Part shown: piece by piece, positions 16,444 to 29,002 of the stretch
Position numbering within the stretch: the stretch's first letter is position 1
Layout of the letters: each line of letters opens with the position of its first letter
Origin: Spirochaetota bacterium
GTDB taxonomy: Bacteria > Spirochaetota > UBA4802 > UB4802
NCBI GenBank assembly: GCA_029907515.1
Contig: JARYLT010000019.1
Location: forward strand, 1-35,726
DNA: 35,726 bases
Direction of reading: 5' to 3'
The notes under the pieces: generated by a model
The model's database searches: none
Told to the model about the DNA's origin: nothing
Seen by the model: only the letters and a program-made list of their open reading frames with translations
Translations under genes and position numbers: made by a program

Positions 16444-16458
16444 TACTGAACTGTCCTT
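16428..16458 (+). promoter_or_regulatory. Perfect 13-bp hairpin between atpF and atpH
   Basis: AAGGACAGTTCAG (16428-16440) pairs with CTGAACTGTCCTT (16446-16458) around a 5-base loop that contains most of the atpF stop codon. AAATTTT follows. It could act as a partial terminator, an mRNA-processing or stability boundary, or a control on atpH translation. No other hairpin of this quality is visible inside the operon. Confidence 0.7.
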
Positions 16459-16484
16459 AAATTTTAATGAGTAGGGTTATCGTT

Positions 16485-18573
<2,089 letters not shown>

Positions 18574-18598
18574 AAATACTAAATTTTGAGGAAAAGCT

Positions 18599-19483
18599 GT
18601 GGCAACACAACGAGAGATATTAAAGCGAATAAAGTCTGTCAAAAATACACAGAAGATCACCAAGACAATGGAAATGGTTTCCACTGCCAAGATGAAAAAA
18701 ATGCAGGACAGGATAACTATGTCAAAGCCATATGGTGAAAAGCTGGAAACCATAATTGATCATCTGCGACAGACCGGCGTTGAAGATGTATACGACCCAC
18801 TTATGCAGGAAAGACCGGATCCAAATAGGATATTAGTTCTTATGATTACCGGTAACAGAGGGCTTTGTGGTGGATTTAATACACGTGTAATTGATAATAC
18901 AATAAATTTCAAAAATAAGTTAACCATTGAAGAAGGAAAAGAAGTACTTATTTATTCAATGGGCAAAAAGGGCTCAAATTATTTTAAGTTCATTAAAGAG
19001 CCCATATATAAAAGTGTATTAAACCCTGAAGATAAATTCAAGTTTGAAGATGCATCAAAATTAGGTGAGGAATTGATCAATTTGTTTGTTACCGGTGAAG
19101 TTGATGAGGTGTATGTTTCATATACCAAAATCATGACTCGTTCAACACAGAAAGCTACAATTACCCGGCTGCTTCCACTGAAGCCTGAGAGTGTGGCCAT
19201 TCAGGAAAGTGTTGAAGATTTTCATGTAGAATATATATTTGAGCCTAATCCATATAAAATATTTTCTTCATTGCTACCATTATATATTAAAATGAAATTG
19301 TATCTGGCAGTGCTGGAGTCAGGTTTTTCAGAAAACTTTGCACGGAGAGTAGCAATGAAGAATGCAACAGATGCAGCAAAAGAAATGGTAAGAGATTTGA
19401 CTATAACATATAACAGAGCTCGCCAGGCCAAGATTACAAAAGAAATCTCTGAAATTGTAGGTGGTGCTGCAGCCCTTGAATAG
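18599..19483 (+). CDS. atpG: F0F1 ATP synthase subunit gamma
   Basis: Central rotor shaft. The N-terminal helix RIKSVKNTQKITKTMEMVSTAKM and the C-terminal RMAMKNATDAA-like segment (RRVAMKNATDAAKEM) with the closing NRARQAKITKEISEIVGGA are diagnostic. The GTG start at 18599 has GAGGAAAA upstream. 294 residues, as expected. Confidence 0.96.
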   Translation: MATQREILKRIKSVKNTQKITKTMEMVSTAKMKKMQDRITMSKPYGEKLETIIDHLRQTGVEDVYDPLMQERPDPNRILVLMITGNRGLCGGFNTRVIDNTINFKNKLTIEEGKEVLIYSMGKKGSNYFKFIKEPIYKSVLNPEDKFKFEDASKLGEELINLFVTGEVDEVYVSYTKIMTRSTQKATITRLLPLKPESVAIQESVEDFHVEYIFEPNPYKIFSSLLPLYIKMKLYLAVLESGFSENFARRVAMKNATDAAKEMVRDLTITYNRARQAKITKEISEIVGGAAALE

Positions 19484-19515
19484 AGGGTAAATGATATAAT
19501 ACTAATTATTCATGA

Positions 19516-20943
<1,428 letters not shown>

Positions 20944-20964
20944 TAAATTGTAGAGGATAGAACT

Positions 20965-21363
20965 ATGGCAATGAAATTAAATTGCAATGTATTAACGCCA
21001 GAACGACAGATATATGAAGGGCAGGTCGATTTTGCGGTGGTACAGGCATATGATGGTGAAATGGGATTTTTATATAACCATGCCCCTTTAATCTCTGAGT
21101 TGGGTACTGGTGAAATACGATTGCGATCAGGCGATAGTACAGAATATTTTTATGTTGATGGTGGTTTTGTAGAAATTAAGAATAATTCACTCATTATTCT
21201 GGCTCAGGAAGCTGTGAGCAAACAGGATTTGAAGCCAGAAGTACTTGAATCAAAGATTAAAGAGATAGCTGCATTGCCAAAACCTGAAACATTTGCTGAC
21301 AGGTTAAATATAGACATTGAATTAAAGAAATTGAAGGCACGTTTAAAGATTGCTAAAAGGTGA
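20965..21363 (+). CDS. atpC: F0F1 ATP synthase subunit epsilon
   Basis: The N-terminal beta-sandwich (VLTPERQIYEGQVDFAVVQAYDGEMGFLYNHAPLI) and the C-terminal helical hairpin (about 90-132) identify the epsilon rotor subunit, which regulates ATP hydrolysis. It is the last gene of the operon and is followed nine bases later by a strong terminator. Confidence 0.95.
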   Translation: MAMKLNCNVLTPERQIYEGQVDFAVVQAYDGEMGFLYNHAPLISELGTGEIRLRSGDSTEYFYVDGGFVEIKNNSLIILAQEAVSKQDLKPEVLESKIKEIAALPKPETFADRLNIDIELKKLKARLKIAKR

Positions 21364-21367
21364 TAAT

Positions 21368-21403
21368 AAAAAAAACGGGCAGCATAAACTGCCCGTTTTT
21401 TTT
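21368..21403. terminator. Bidirectional rho-independent terminator
   Basis: ACGGGCAG (21375-21382) pairs with CTGCCCGT (21389-21396) around CATAAA. Eight A precede the stem and eight T follow it, so it works for the atp operon on the plus strand and for the fbp gene on the minus strand. Confidence 0.95.
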
Positions 21404-21416
21404 ATAGTGCAAATAA

Positions 21417-23261
21417 TTATACCATTGAATAATTTAGAGTTGTATTATGCTCCATGTCTGAATAGTGCTCGGAGTATTGAAGTAATTTTTCGTATAATTC
21501 ATTCCTTTTTTTGATCAGAAGCTTGCCGGTATATGTATCTTTTACCCTTAAAGGTGTTTCAAAATTATCAATGATTTCAACCATTAAATTAACAGGTTCT
21601 TTTTTCTGGCGCGCCTGTATTGTTTCTTCAGGGGTAGGTAAAATTATTGCATAAAGTGAATACGGAGTCTGAATGAGAGCATGCCCTCTGCTGAGGTACG
21701 CATCAGAAAATCCGCCGTCAATATTAATGGCCCTGCCGTCAGGAGATGCAATTTTTTCGCCCTTCCGCACATCTACTGGTGTATGCCCATACACTATTCT
21801 TTCCGCTCCAAATTCTTCCATGATTTTATCCATGAATTCCTTTTTAAGCAGGTTTTCACCCCAGTAAAGCAACTTTTCTTTATGAGTGGATTTATCAGCA
21901 ATAAAATATCGTTCAAAGGTTTTCATGGCATTCTTCCCAAAGAATGGGGATTTTGAACCACACCATAAATAAAACATAAGAGCAAGGTCTTTGGGATTTT
22001 GAGGTTTGCCTTCCAGATAATTTTTGCCTATTGTTTTAATTCTATGTTGCAAATGATCAAGTAATGCTTTTCCTCTGTAACCTAAAAATTCTTCAAACTG
22101 ACCATCATGTGTGCTGGGTATCAATGCATGTATGTTAAGTATATAATTGTGAATATGGTATAGTTTGCCATGTTCAAATAAAAATTCCATTAAATAGCGG
22201 ACTTTCTTGCTTGTTGTAAATTGATATGTAAGGTCATTAATTATTTCTTCTTCTTCGGGTGATAGTTTATCAGGATTATCTAAATCTATTGTAGGAAACT
22301 GTGTATCAGTTAATCCAGAAGTATCATTATTTTTTAACATTTCTGCTAATTTGTGAAGCCAGAGCCTTGATTCCATATTGAATTCAGGATTTTCCCGTAT
22401 AGTTTGTTCTTCAAGCTTAAACTGGATAATGGCAAGTGCTTTCTCCATTCTTCGTGATATATCCTGCTTTGCTTTGAAATTACCCGGTATTTCTGCTGTA
22501 TAAGTATATAAAGCAAACTCTTTCAATTTTGTGATATTTATTCCTATTCGGTCTAAGAATTCAAGGTTATCATAGCGAGTGCTTATACGCAATGCCTCAG
22601 CAATAAGTGATTTATTGCCTGCTGCGGCACCCATCCACAATATATCATGATTACCCCATATAAATGTTAAATACCGTTTTATATCCTTTTGATTTAGAAT
22701 ACGAATTATTTTATCTGGTTCATCACCACGGTCAAATACATCGCCTAGTACAATGAGATGTCCCAGAATAACCTGTTTAACTATTTTACACAGTGAACTT
22801 ATGATCTTATCTGCTATTAATTCATTTTCATAAATCATATTTGGCACAGGATAGTTTAATATAAGATTTTCAAGTACATGTTTTAAATCTTTATTGATGT
22901 TATTTCTTATTTCATCAAAATCCCGTACATTCTGAACACGGTACTGAACAATTCTGATGAGTGATGATATGATATCCTGCCTGTCAAGACGGTATACCTC
23001 ATCTTCAAAATACCGTTCTTTACGAATTATCCTTCCCAGATAATCAATTTTTTCTTTTGAGAATGTTTTTGGCAAAGCCTCGTAGCATATTCTCCATACA
23101 AGGCCAAAACGCCCTTTGAGGATTGATACAAATCTGTCACCAGCGCCATGTGGATCGCTTACCCACATGGTTGTGTCAATGTATTCATTTAAACGGGATT
23201 CTATTTCGGTAAGGTCTCGTATAATATTATGAAGTGCAGCAATATTTTTCTCAGCGTCCAT
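21417..23261 (-). CDS. fbp: Class III fructose-1,6-bisphosphatase
   Basis: This enzyme dephosphorylates fructose-1,6-bisphosphate in gluconeogenesis. It is the large FBPase type first known from Firmicutes, with a metallophosphatase core: GDVFDRGDEPDKI, WGNHDILWMG and YGHTPVD, as well as the terminal INIDGGFSDAY. The ATG at 23261 is chosen because GGAGGG lies just upstream; the same frame could start at a TTG seven codons earlier. At 614 residues it is slightly shorter than Bacillus Fbp. It follows the DUF151 gene by about 23 bp and likely shares its transcript. Confidence 0.92.
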   Translation of the reverse strand: MDAEKNIAALHNIIRDLTEIESRLNEYIDTTMWVSDPHGAGDRFVSILKGRFGLVWRICYEALPKTFSKEKIDYLGRIIRKERYFEDEVYRLDRQDIISSLIRIVQYRVQNVRDFDEIRNNINKDLKHVLENLILNYPVPNMIYENELIADKIISSLCKIVKQVILGHLIVLGDVFDRGDEPDKIIRILNQKDIKRYLTFIWGNHDILWMGAAAGNKSLIAEALRISTRYDNLEFLDRIGINITKLKEFALYTYTAEIPGNFKAKQDISRRMEKALAIIQFKLEEQTIRENPEFNMESRLWLHKLAEMLKNNDTSGLTDTQFPTIDLDNPDKLSPEEEEIINDLTYQFTTSKKVRYLMEFLFEHGKLYHIHNYILNIHALIPSTHDGQFEEFLGYRGKALLDHLQHRIKTIGKNYLEGKPQNPKDLALMFYLWCGSKSPFFGKNAMKTFERYFIADKSTHKEKLLYWGENLLKKEFMDKIMEEFGAERIVYGHTPVDVRKGEKIASPDGRAINIDGGFSDAYLSRGHALIQTPYSLYAIILPTPEETIQARQKKEPVNLMVEIIDNFETPLRVKDTYTGKLLIKKRNELYEKLLQYSEHYSDMEHNTTLNYSMV

Positions 23262-23284
23262 AAGCCCTCCACAATATAGCAATG

Positions 23285-23773
23285 TTACATTATTTTTCCA
23301 CCGACATCGTCAATGTCAATATCTTCAAGGACCTCTTTCATGGTTTCTTTATCTATCTGGGAAAGATTTTCTAATCCTTGAGCTATCGCAAACACTTTCT
23401 TTTTAACATATATTGGGACATGTGCTCTGAGAGCTATTGCCATAGCATCACTTGGGCGACAATCTATGATAATCTCAGAGTTGTCAGGAGCAATCAAATT
23501 GAGTTTTGCAAAATAAATATTATCCTTGAGGTCATCAATTATGACTGATGTCAATGTGTACTGGAAAGTTTTGAGCATGGTAATAATAAGATCATGCGTA
23601 AGTGGCCTGACAGGTTTTTTGCCTTCCAGTTCAATAGCTATAAGGCTTGCTTCAAGTGGAGCTATCATGATAGGCAGTATATTGCCCGTTTCATTATCCT
23701 GGAGTACCACTATAGGAGTGTTGCTTTCCTCATCCAGGACAATAGTTGCTATCTCAACTTTACAAAAGGACAT
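23285..23773 (-). CDS. DUF151 / bifunctional nuclease family protein
   Basis: The 162-residue protein has the whole DUF151 pattern: PIVVLQDNETGNILPIMIAPLEASLIAIELEG, then RPLTHDLI, and the hallmark IDCRPSDAMAIALRAHVPIYV. Plant members are described as bifunctional nucleases; the bacterial role is unclear. It lies directly upstream of fbp. GGGAA stands before the ATG. Confidence 0.9.
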   Translation of the reverse strand: MSFCKVEIATIVLDEESNTPIVVLQDNETGNILPIMIAPLEASLIAIELEGKKPVRPLTHDLIITMLKTFQYTLTSVIIDDLKDNIYFAKLNLIAPDNSEIIIDCRPSDAMAIALRAHVPIYVKKKVFAIAQGLENLSQIDKETMKEVLEDIDIDDVGGKIM

Positions 23774-23840
23774 AATATTCCCTTTTAATATTTATTACAC
23801 TCAATATAAAACCAATATATGAAAAAATCAAGCAAAGTTG

Positions 23841-24725
23841 CTACTTTTTAGGTTTTATTTTAGTATAAAGCTTTTTTGAAATGATGTTCTTAAAATGAAT
23901 TGCAACAACCTGGCTATGTGTTTCTTTATTGCTTTCACATTCAATATATTCAGCATACTGGAGATTTTGCAATAAACGTTTAATGTCATCGGTTGCATGT
24001 AGTTTATCAGTTTTTGCTCCAAAGATGTAGCAGGGTGTTGTTATAAAGGGGAGTTTGTCCCATAGATTATAATTTTTGAGTGCAAGCGCATTAGGTTTTA
24101 ATTTATAAGGATCTGCTGAATTTATTGTATTGGTATATTTTGCCATTTGTTCCTTTTCTTTTTCTGTATCCAGGCGAAAATTGCGTAAATACCATTTTAC
24201 AAGTTCTTTGAGTACATTATACCATGAAGCGGGAAGCCTGGGTACAATGTCACCCAGCAGAGGGGGAAACCTGAATTCAGGGAGTGGGCCAATAAGTAAT
24301 GCACATTCTGGCTTGCGGGTATGCATAGCTAAATATTCTAGTATAACTGAGGAACCCAGTGAACTTCCTGCCATAACAAATGTTCTGTTTTTAGGAATAA
24401 CTTTTTGAATAACTTCATGGAGATCAAGTACCATTCGCATGACATTAAACGAAAAGTCTTTATACGTTTTCCCTTCAGGTATTCTGGAAGATGTTTTTTC
24501 GCGGGTTTCGATATATATAACACGGTATTCATCAGTTAAAGTTAGCAGGACATCTTTCCAACCGGTTATATGAGATATCCAGCCTGCAACAAAGAATATA
24601 ATTGGTTTGGATGAAGAATCCTTTTTGGGAATAAAATCTATACAATATAATTCCATTCCATCAGAAACAGATATGAAAAAATCATTGATTTTTGTTGATG
24701 GTATTGTGTATTCAGTTAAAACCAT
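23841..24725 (-). CDS. Alpha/beta hydrolase-fold protein
   Basis: A 294-residue protein with the hydrolase order visible: FFVAGWISH oxyanion region (44-52), nucleophile elbow AGSSLGSS with Ser122, acidic residue near FGAKTDKLHATDD, and a late His (ETHSQVVAIHF). There is no signal peptide, so it is cytoplasmic. The substrate cannot be inferred. AGAGGG stands five bases before the ATG. It lies about 70 bp from its neighbour on each side, on the same strand. Confidence 0.8.
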   Translation of the reverse strand: MVLTEYTIPSTKINDFFISVSDGMELYCIDFIPKKDSSSKPIIFFVAGWISHITGWKDVLLTLTDEYRVIYIETREKTSSRIPEGKTYKDFSFNVMRMVLDLHEVIQKVIPKNRTFVMAGSSLGSSVILEYLAMHTRKPECALLIGPLPEFRFPPLLGDIVPRLPASWYNVLKELVKWYLRNFRLDTEKEKEQMAKYTNTINSADPYKLKPNALALKNYNLWDKLPFITTPCYIFGAKTDKLHATDDIKRLLQNLQYAEYIECESNKETHSQVVAIHFKNIISKKLYTKIKPKK

Positions 24726-24796
24726 GGTAGCCCTCTGGTTAAGTATTATTGCAAACTATAAGAGAATATCATATACAATAATAAAAATCAAGCATT

Positions 24797-25843
24797 TCAT
24801 TGTATACGCTGTGCAATATCTGTGCCAACGTCAGCAGTTGTTGCATTTCCACCACGATCGGGTGTCTTAACAGTGCCATCATTTAAGTGATTGACCACAG
24901 CAGATTTAATCTTTTGTGCTGCATCGTGCTCACCTAAAAATTCTAACATGAGTGCACCACTGAGTATTGCAGCAACTGGATTAGCTACACCTTTACCTGC
25001 AATATCCGGTGCAGAACCATGGACGGGTTCAAACATTGATGGGTATTTTCGTGTTGGATTGATATTGCCACTTGCAGCAAATCCCATTCCCCCAACAACT
25101 ATCGCTGCCAGGTCGGTAAGTATATCGCCAAAAAGATTGGAGGCGACTACAACATCAAATTGCTCGGGGCAGCGTACCATATTCATGGCTGCAGCATCAA
25201 CAAGCATTGATGATGCTATTACATCAGGATAATCTTTGGCAACTTCGTAGAAAACAGTATCCCAGAATACCATGCTGTATTTGAGTGCATTGGATTTGGT
25301 TATGCTTGTCAGAGTTTTACGTTTGCGATTGCGGGCAGTTTCAAATGCATACCGGATTATGCGTTCAGTTCCTTTTCGTGAAAAATAGTTAATTTGCATT
25401 GCAACTTCGTCGGGAGTACCAATATAATGTCTTCCTCCCAGTGCTGTATATTCACCTTCAGTGTTTTCTCTGATTACTATCATGTCTATGTCATATGGTT
25501 TTTTGTTTTTTAAAGGTGATTCAACACCAGGAAATAGCATTGCTGGCCGTATATTGACATATTGATCAAAAGCTTTTCGTATAGTTAGAAGCGGTTCAAC
25601 AGCAATATGGTCAGGGGCATTATGTGTATTGCCAAGTGCGCCTAATAATATTGCATCAAACGATGAAAGTAATTCAAGATAATTTTCAGGTGCACACTTT
25701 CCTGTTTTATTATACAGGGTTGTATTCCAGTTAAATGTTGTGTAATGAACATCAATGTTGCAGGCATCAATAACTTTTACTGCTTCTGCTACAACCTCAG
25801 GACCAATACCATCTCCAGGGTACAAAGCAATTTTATAGGGCAT
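24797..25843 (-). CDS. Isocitrate/isopropylmalate dehydrogenase family, closest to D-malate/tartrate dehydrogenase
   Basis: This is a beta-decarboxylating dehydrogenase using NAD and a divalent metal. It has ALYPGDGIGPEV at the N terminus, the substrate-loop motif VIRENTEGEYTALGGR, the metal/NAD site NLFGDILTDLAA and EPVHGSAPDIAGKGVANP. The RENTEGEY loop is more like DmlA/TtuC than LeuB, which has RELTGGIYFG. No leucine-pathway genes are nearby. A homoisocitrate- or isopropylmalate-type role cannot be excluded. The ATG at 25843 with GGAGA five bases upstream is preferred over the ATG four codons earlier. Confidence 0.82.
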   Translation of the reverse strand: MPYKIALYPGDGIGPEVVAEAVKVIDACNIDVHYTTFNWNTTLYNKTGKCAPENYLELLSSFDAILLGALGNTHNAPDHIAVEPLLTIRKAFDQYVNIRPAMLFPGVESPLKNKKPYDIDMIVIRENTEGEYTALGGRHYIGTPDEVAMQINYFSRKGTERIIRYAFETARNRKRKTLTSITKSNALKYSMVFWDTVFYEVAKDYPDVIASSMLVDAAAMNMVRCPEQFDVVVASNLFGDILTDLAAIVVGGMGFAASGNINPTRKYPSMFEPVHGSAPDIAGKGVANPVAAILSGALMLEFLGEHDAAQKIKSAVVNHLNDGTVKTPDRGGNATTADVGTDIAQRIQ

Positions 25844-26186
25844 AACTATCTCCATATACTTAACTTAAGATAATATTCACGTCATTAAAAACAAGTTTAA
25901 CAAAAGAATTACGCTCAATGTAGTTTGCTAATTAAATATTTTTATACATAAGTTACTTTAAATAAAAGTTAGCAGATTGTTATAAAATATTTGAACAACT
26001 ATTAGAAAAATTATATACACAACAATAACATTCATCTATAAAAAAGTACATTAGAATTAATTATTTATGACATAATTAATTTCATAATGCATGCTTATAC
26101 CATCAAATGAATGTGTTCATGGTTTCATGATATGGTTATACATACATATTGATAAGTAAACGATAATATCTATATAAAGTAAAATC
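25844..26186. other. Intergenic region between apbE and the dehydrogenase gene
   Basis: About 340 bp of AT-rich DNA upstream of the dehydrogenase gene. I see no coding frame, no clear terminator for apbE and no promoter good enough to name. A short TCATGGTTTCATGA dyad lies near 26117-26130. Confidence 0.5.
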
Positions 26187-27206
26187 TTAAAATGGGTATA
26201 CTGAATGATGGGAAAACGATATTCTTTGTAAAAGATCTTTTGAACAATAGATATTCAAATTCTTATCAATAATAATACAATACAGGTTAAATTCAGCATT
26301 GTTTTTACAAAAGGCAATTGCCTGCTGCGTTCCCATAATAAATAAGGCAGTGGCATATCCATCGCATATTGTGGGGTTACTGGTAATCACCGAAACTGAA
26401 ATAATATCGCTCTGTGCAGGGTAGCCTGTTGCAGGATCAAGAATATGATGATATCGCTTTCCTTTGTAAATGGTATATCGTTCGTAGTCACCGCTAGTGG
26501 CAATAGCCTGCCCATCGTGTAAAATCACTGTCCCAATGATGCCTTCCTGGCGTGGATGCTTTATGCCAATAGTGTACCCATACCCGTAATTATCGCCCAG
26601 TACCTGCAGGTCACCGCCAGCTTCCACAATCCCTTGCTGTATGCCGCACTGTTTTAATACAAGAGCTGCCTGTGCAATAGCATATCCCTTGGCAATTCCG
26701 CCAAGCCCAATGGTAACACACGGTTTTTGTTTTATTACTGTCCTTGTTTTAGGATTTAGCTGGATATAGCGATAGCCAACACATTTCAGGCGTTGATTAA
26801 TACTTCCCTGTGAAGGCGGAACAAATGATGGTGATTGCAACTGCCATAGTGAACCAGCTGAGGCAAAGGTAATATCAAATAGTCCATGAGTGTTGTACGA
26901 TAGTTCCAGTGCCAGCTTTATTACAGTGAATGTGTCATTGCTGACATTCGTTTGCAGGTTATTGTTGATATGTGCAACATCGCTTGTTGGAATGTAGGGG
27001 CTCATTATTTCTTCAATGTGTTTAATAGTTTCAAAAGCCTGATTAATAGCTTCATACGCTTTTTTGTTTGAGGTGCTATCAGCAGTTATGGTAACAATGG
27101 TTCCCATTGCCATTTTTGATAGTGAATAACGTTGTTGACGTGAACACGAGAATAGAAGAAGTGATACAACAATAATGGTAAGTATCAATGTGTATTTATG
27201 TTTCAT
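26187..27206 (-). CDS. apbE: FAD:protein FMN transferase (ApbE), lipoprotein
   Basis: ApbE attaches FMN covalently to Thr in subunits of Rnf/Nqr-type complexes and related flavoproteins on the outer face of the membrane. A lipoprotein signal ends LLLFSC. The core is complete: MAMGTIVTIT, GLGGIAKGYAIAQA, VEAGGDLQVLG, ATSGDYERY and HHILDPATGYPA. The ATG at 27206 puts the lipobox at the normal distance; the frame is open for 33 further codons upstream without a sensible signal. No Rnf or Nqr gene is in the window. Confidence 0.92.
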   Translation of the reverse strand: MKHKYTLILTIIVVSLLLFSCSRQQRYSLSKMAMGTIVTITADSTSNKKAYEAINQAFETIKHIEEIMSPYIPTSDVAHINNNLQTNVSNDTFTVIKLALELSYNTHGLFDITFASAGSLWQLQSPSFVPPSQGSINQRLKCVGYRYIQLNPKTRTVIKQKPCVTIGLGGIAKGYAIAQAALVLKQCGIQQGIVEAGGDLQVLGDNYGYGYTIGIKHPRQEGIIGTVILHDGQAIATSGDYERYTIYKGKRYHHILDPATGYPAQSDIISVSVITSNPTICDGYATALFIMGTQQAIAFCKNNAEFNLYCIIIDKNLNIYCSKDLLQRISFSHHSVYPF

Positions 27207-27468
27207 ATTGTATATCCGGATATAATAAAGTAGTTGAATTTTTATCATTGGATATGACAAAATATTGCTTAACCGGGATTTTTGTAAAATATTAAATATT
27301 TTCATTTAAGTAATTTCTTCCAATTTAGGTTAGTTATTATATTAATTTAACAATGTGTGTTGGTTATTAATTATTACTGAATATAAATTTTGTAAAAAAT
27401 GGACACATGTATTCCTGTAAATCAAGATGGCAATAATGCAAACTTTATTATTCATAATTCTTGACAAT

Positions 27469-27502
27469 TATCGTAAATATTGTAACAAAACAATATACGA
27501 TA
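27469..27502. promoter_or_regulatory. Dyad, possible operator between apbE and htrA
   Basis: TATCGTA-AA-TATTGT (27469-27483) is mirrored by ACAATATACGATA (27490-27502). The half-sites are complementary apart from a 2-base bulge. It starts two bases after a perfect TTGACA, so a bound protein would cover the promoter. The regulator is unknown. Confidence 0.4.
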
Positions 27503-27568
27503 GCATAATTACATACCGATAAGTTTATAGGTATATATTGTTTTTGCAGTCAAAAAAGTTTATTTCTC

Positions 27569-27577
27569 TGATAGAAT
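27569..27577 (+). promoter_or_regulatory. Possible extended -10 element for htrA
   Basis: TG-A-TAGAAT lies 28 bases before the htrA ATG. No good -35 box stands at 16-18 bases upstream, so this is only a suggestion. Confidence 0.3.
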
Positions 27578-27604
27578 ATTTTTTTATATAAACAGGATAA
27601 TTGT

Positions 27605-29002
27605 ATGAAATTACGAATAGTCTTAATTACAGTCATTACCTTTATTATATGTACCGCACCATTAACTGATGCAAAAACTGTAAAAAAAGCTCAGGGATCG
27701 GAGAATATTTCCGATTTATCAAAATTTAATGAACAACTGGTAAAGGTAACCAATAGTGCTATTCCAACCGTTGTCAGTATATCAGCAGAAAAAAAGGCTG
27801 GCAGCCCACGGGAAAGCAAACGGATGCCTATGCCTTTCCCGGTCCCCAAAGAAGCAAAGGCACTGGGGTCAGGTGTTATTATTGATAAACGCGGATATAT
27901 AGTTACCAACAATCATGTGGTAAAAAATACTAAGTCCATAACCATTACGTTATTTGACAAACGAACATTCCCCTGTGAGTTGGTTGGCTCTGACCCCGCA
28001 ACTGATATTGCAGTCATTAAAATTTCCGGTACAGTTCCTCAGGATTTGCCAGTTGCCGTCATGGCTGATTCGGACACATTAAAAGTTGGGGAGATAGCAA
28101 TAGCAATAGGTAATCCGTTTGGATTTGGGCATACCGTGACCATGGGTATTATCAGTGCTACAGGCCGGGAAGGATTTGGACTTGCCGATTATGAGTATTT
28201 CATCCAAACCGATGCTGCCATTAATCCCGGTAATTCTGGTGGTGCCCTGATAAACATTAATGGTAAGCTTATTGGCATTAATACTGCCATATTTTCACGA
28301 AATGGCGGCTATATGGGAATAGGGTTTGCAATACCATCAAACATGGTAAAACAGGTAGTAGATGAGTTGATTAATAAGGGCAAGGTAACACGAGGGTGGC
28401 TTGGCGTATATATTCAGAACATTACACCGGAAATAGCAAAAAACTTCAAGTTTGAAGGAAGAAAGGGTGTTTTGGTTGCCGATATCATGAAGGATTCACC
28501 TGCAAAAAATGCAAAAATTGAAATTGGAGACATCATTATTTCGGTCAATGGCGTTGAAGTGTCTGATATAAATCAGCTCCGAAGATATGTTGCTTCATTA
28601 AAACCGGGTTCAACTGCCAAAGTCAAAATATTCAGGGGTGGTCAGGAACTGGAACGGGAAGTACTCATTGCTGAGCTTCCTGCACAGGCACAGGCACCAG
28701 AAGAAAAGATGGAAGAAGTTGATACAATAGGCATGCGTGTGGGTGATATTACTGAAGAGAATGCCTATAAATTCAGAATTACTGATACTACAGGAGTAAT
28801 TGTACTTGAAATTCAGGAGCAAAGTCCTGCGTATGAGGCAGGCATGATGGTTGGTGATATCATCAAGGAAATTGAAAATACTCCTGTGGAAAATGTTGAT
28901 AAATATAACGAATTGCTGAAACAATATGAAAAGAAAGAAACATTACTACTTCTGGTCAAGCGTGGAGGTATCCATAAGTTTGTGGTAATCAAGAAGCAAT
29001 AG
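27605..29002 (+). CDS. degP: HtrA/DegP-type periplasmic serine protease with two PDZ domains
   Basis: A signal peptide (about 1-23, ending near DAKT) exports it. The trypsin-like domain carries the triad H104 (TNNHVV), D134 (PATDIAV) and S211 (NPGNSGGAL). Two PDZ domains follow, about 255-345 (RGWLGVYIQNI) and 375-460 (GMRVGDI). It degrades or refolds damaged envelope proteins. Its stop codon is immediately followed by the stop of the convergent trpS gene, with no bases between. Confidence 0.93.
   Translation: MKLRIVLITVITFIICTAPLTDAKTVKKAQGSENISDLSKFNEQLVKVTNSAIPTVVSISAEKKAGSPRESKRMPMPFPVPKEAKALGSGVIIDKRGYIVTNNHVVKNTKSITITLFDKRTFPCELVGSDPATDIAVIKISGTVPQDLPVAVMADSDTLKVGEIAIAIGNPFGFGHTVTMGIISATGREGFGLADYEYFIQTDAAINPGNSGGALININGKLIGINTAIFSRNGGYMGIGFAIPSNMVKQVVDELINKGKVTRGWLGVYIQNITPEIAKNFKFEGRKGVLVADIMKDSPAKNAKIEIGDIIISVNGVEVSDINQLRRYVASLKPGSTAKVKIFRGGQELEREVLIAELPAQAQAPEEKMEEVDTIGMRVGDITEENAYKFRITDTTGVIVLEIQEQSPAYEAGMMVGDIIKEIENTPVENVDKYNELLKQYEKKETLLLLVKRGGIHKFVVIKKQ

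Larger units (their letters stand above)
27207..27604. other. Divergent intergenic region between apbE and htrA
   Basis: About 400 bp of AT-rich non-coding DNA. It holds a TTGACA at 27461-27466, a dyad at 27469-27502 and an extended -10-like site at 27569-27577. Confidence 0.55.

Noticed and set aside
21673-21956. Plus-strand frames inside fbp
   Set aside because: They are shadows of the clear minus-strand fructose-bisphosphatase gene.
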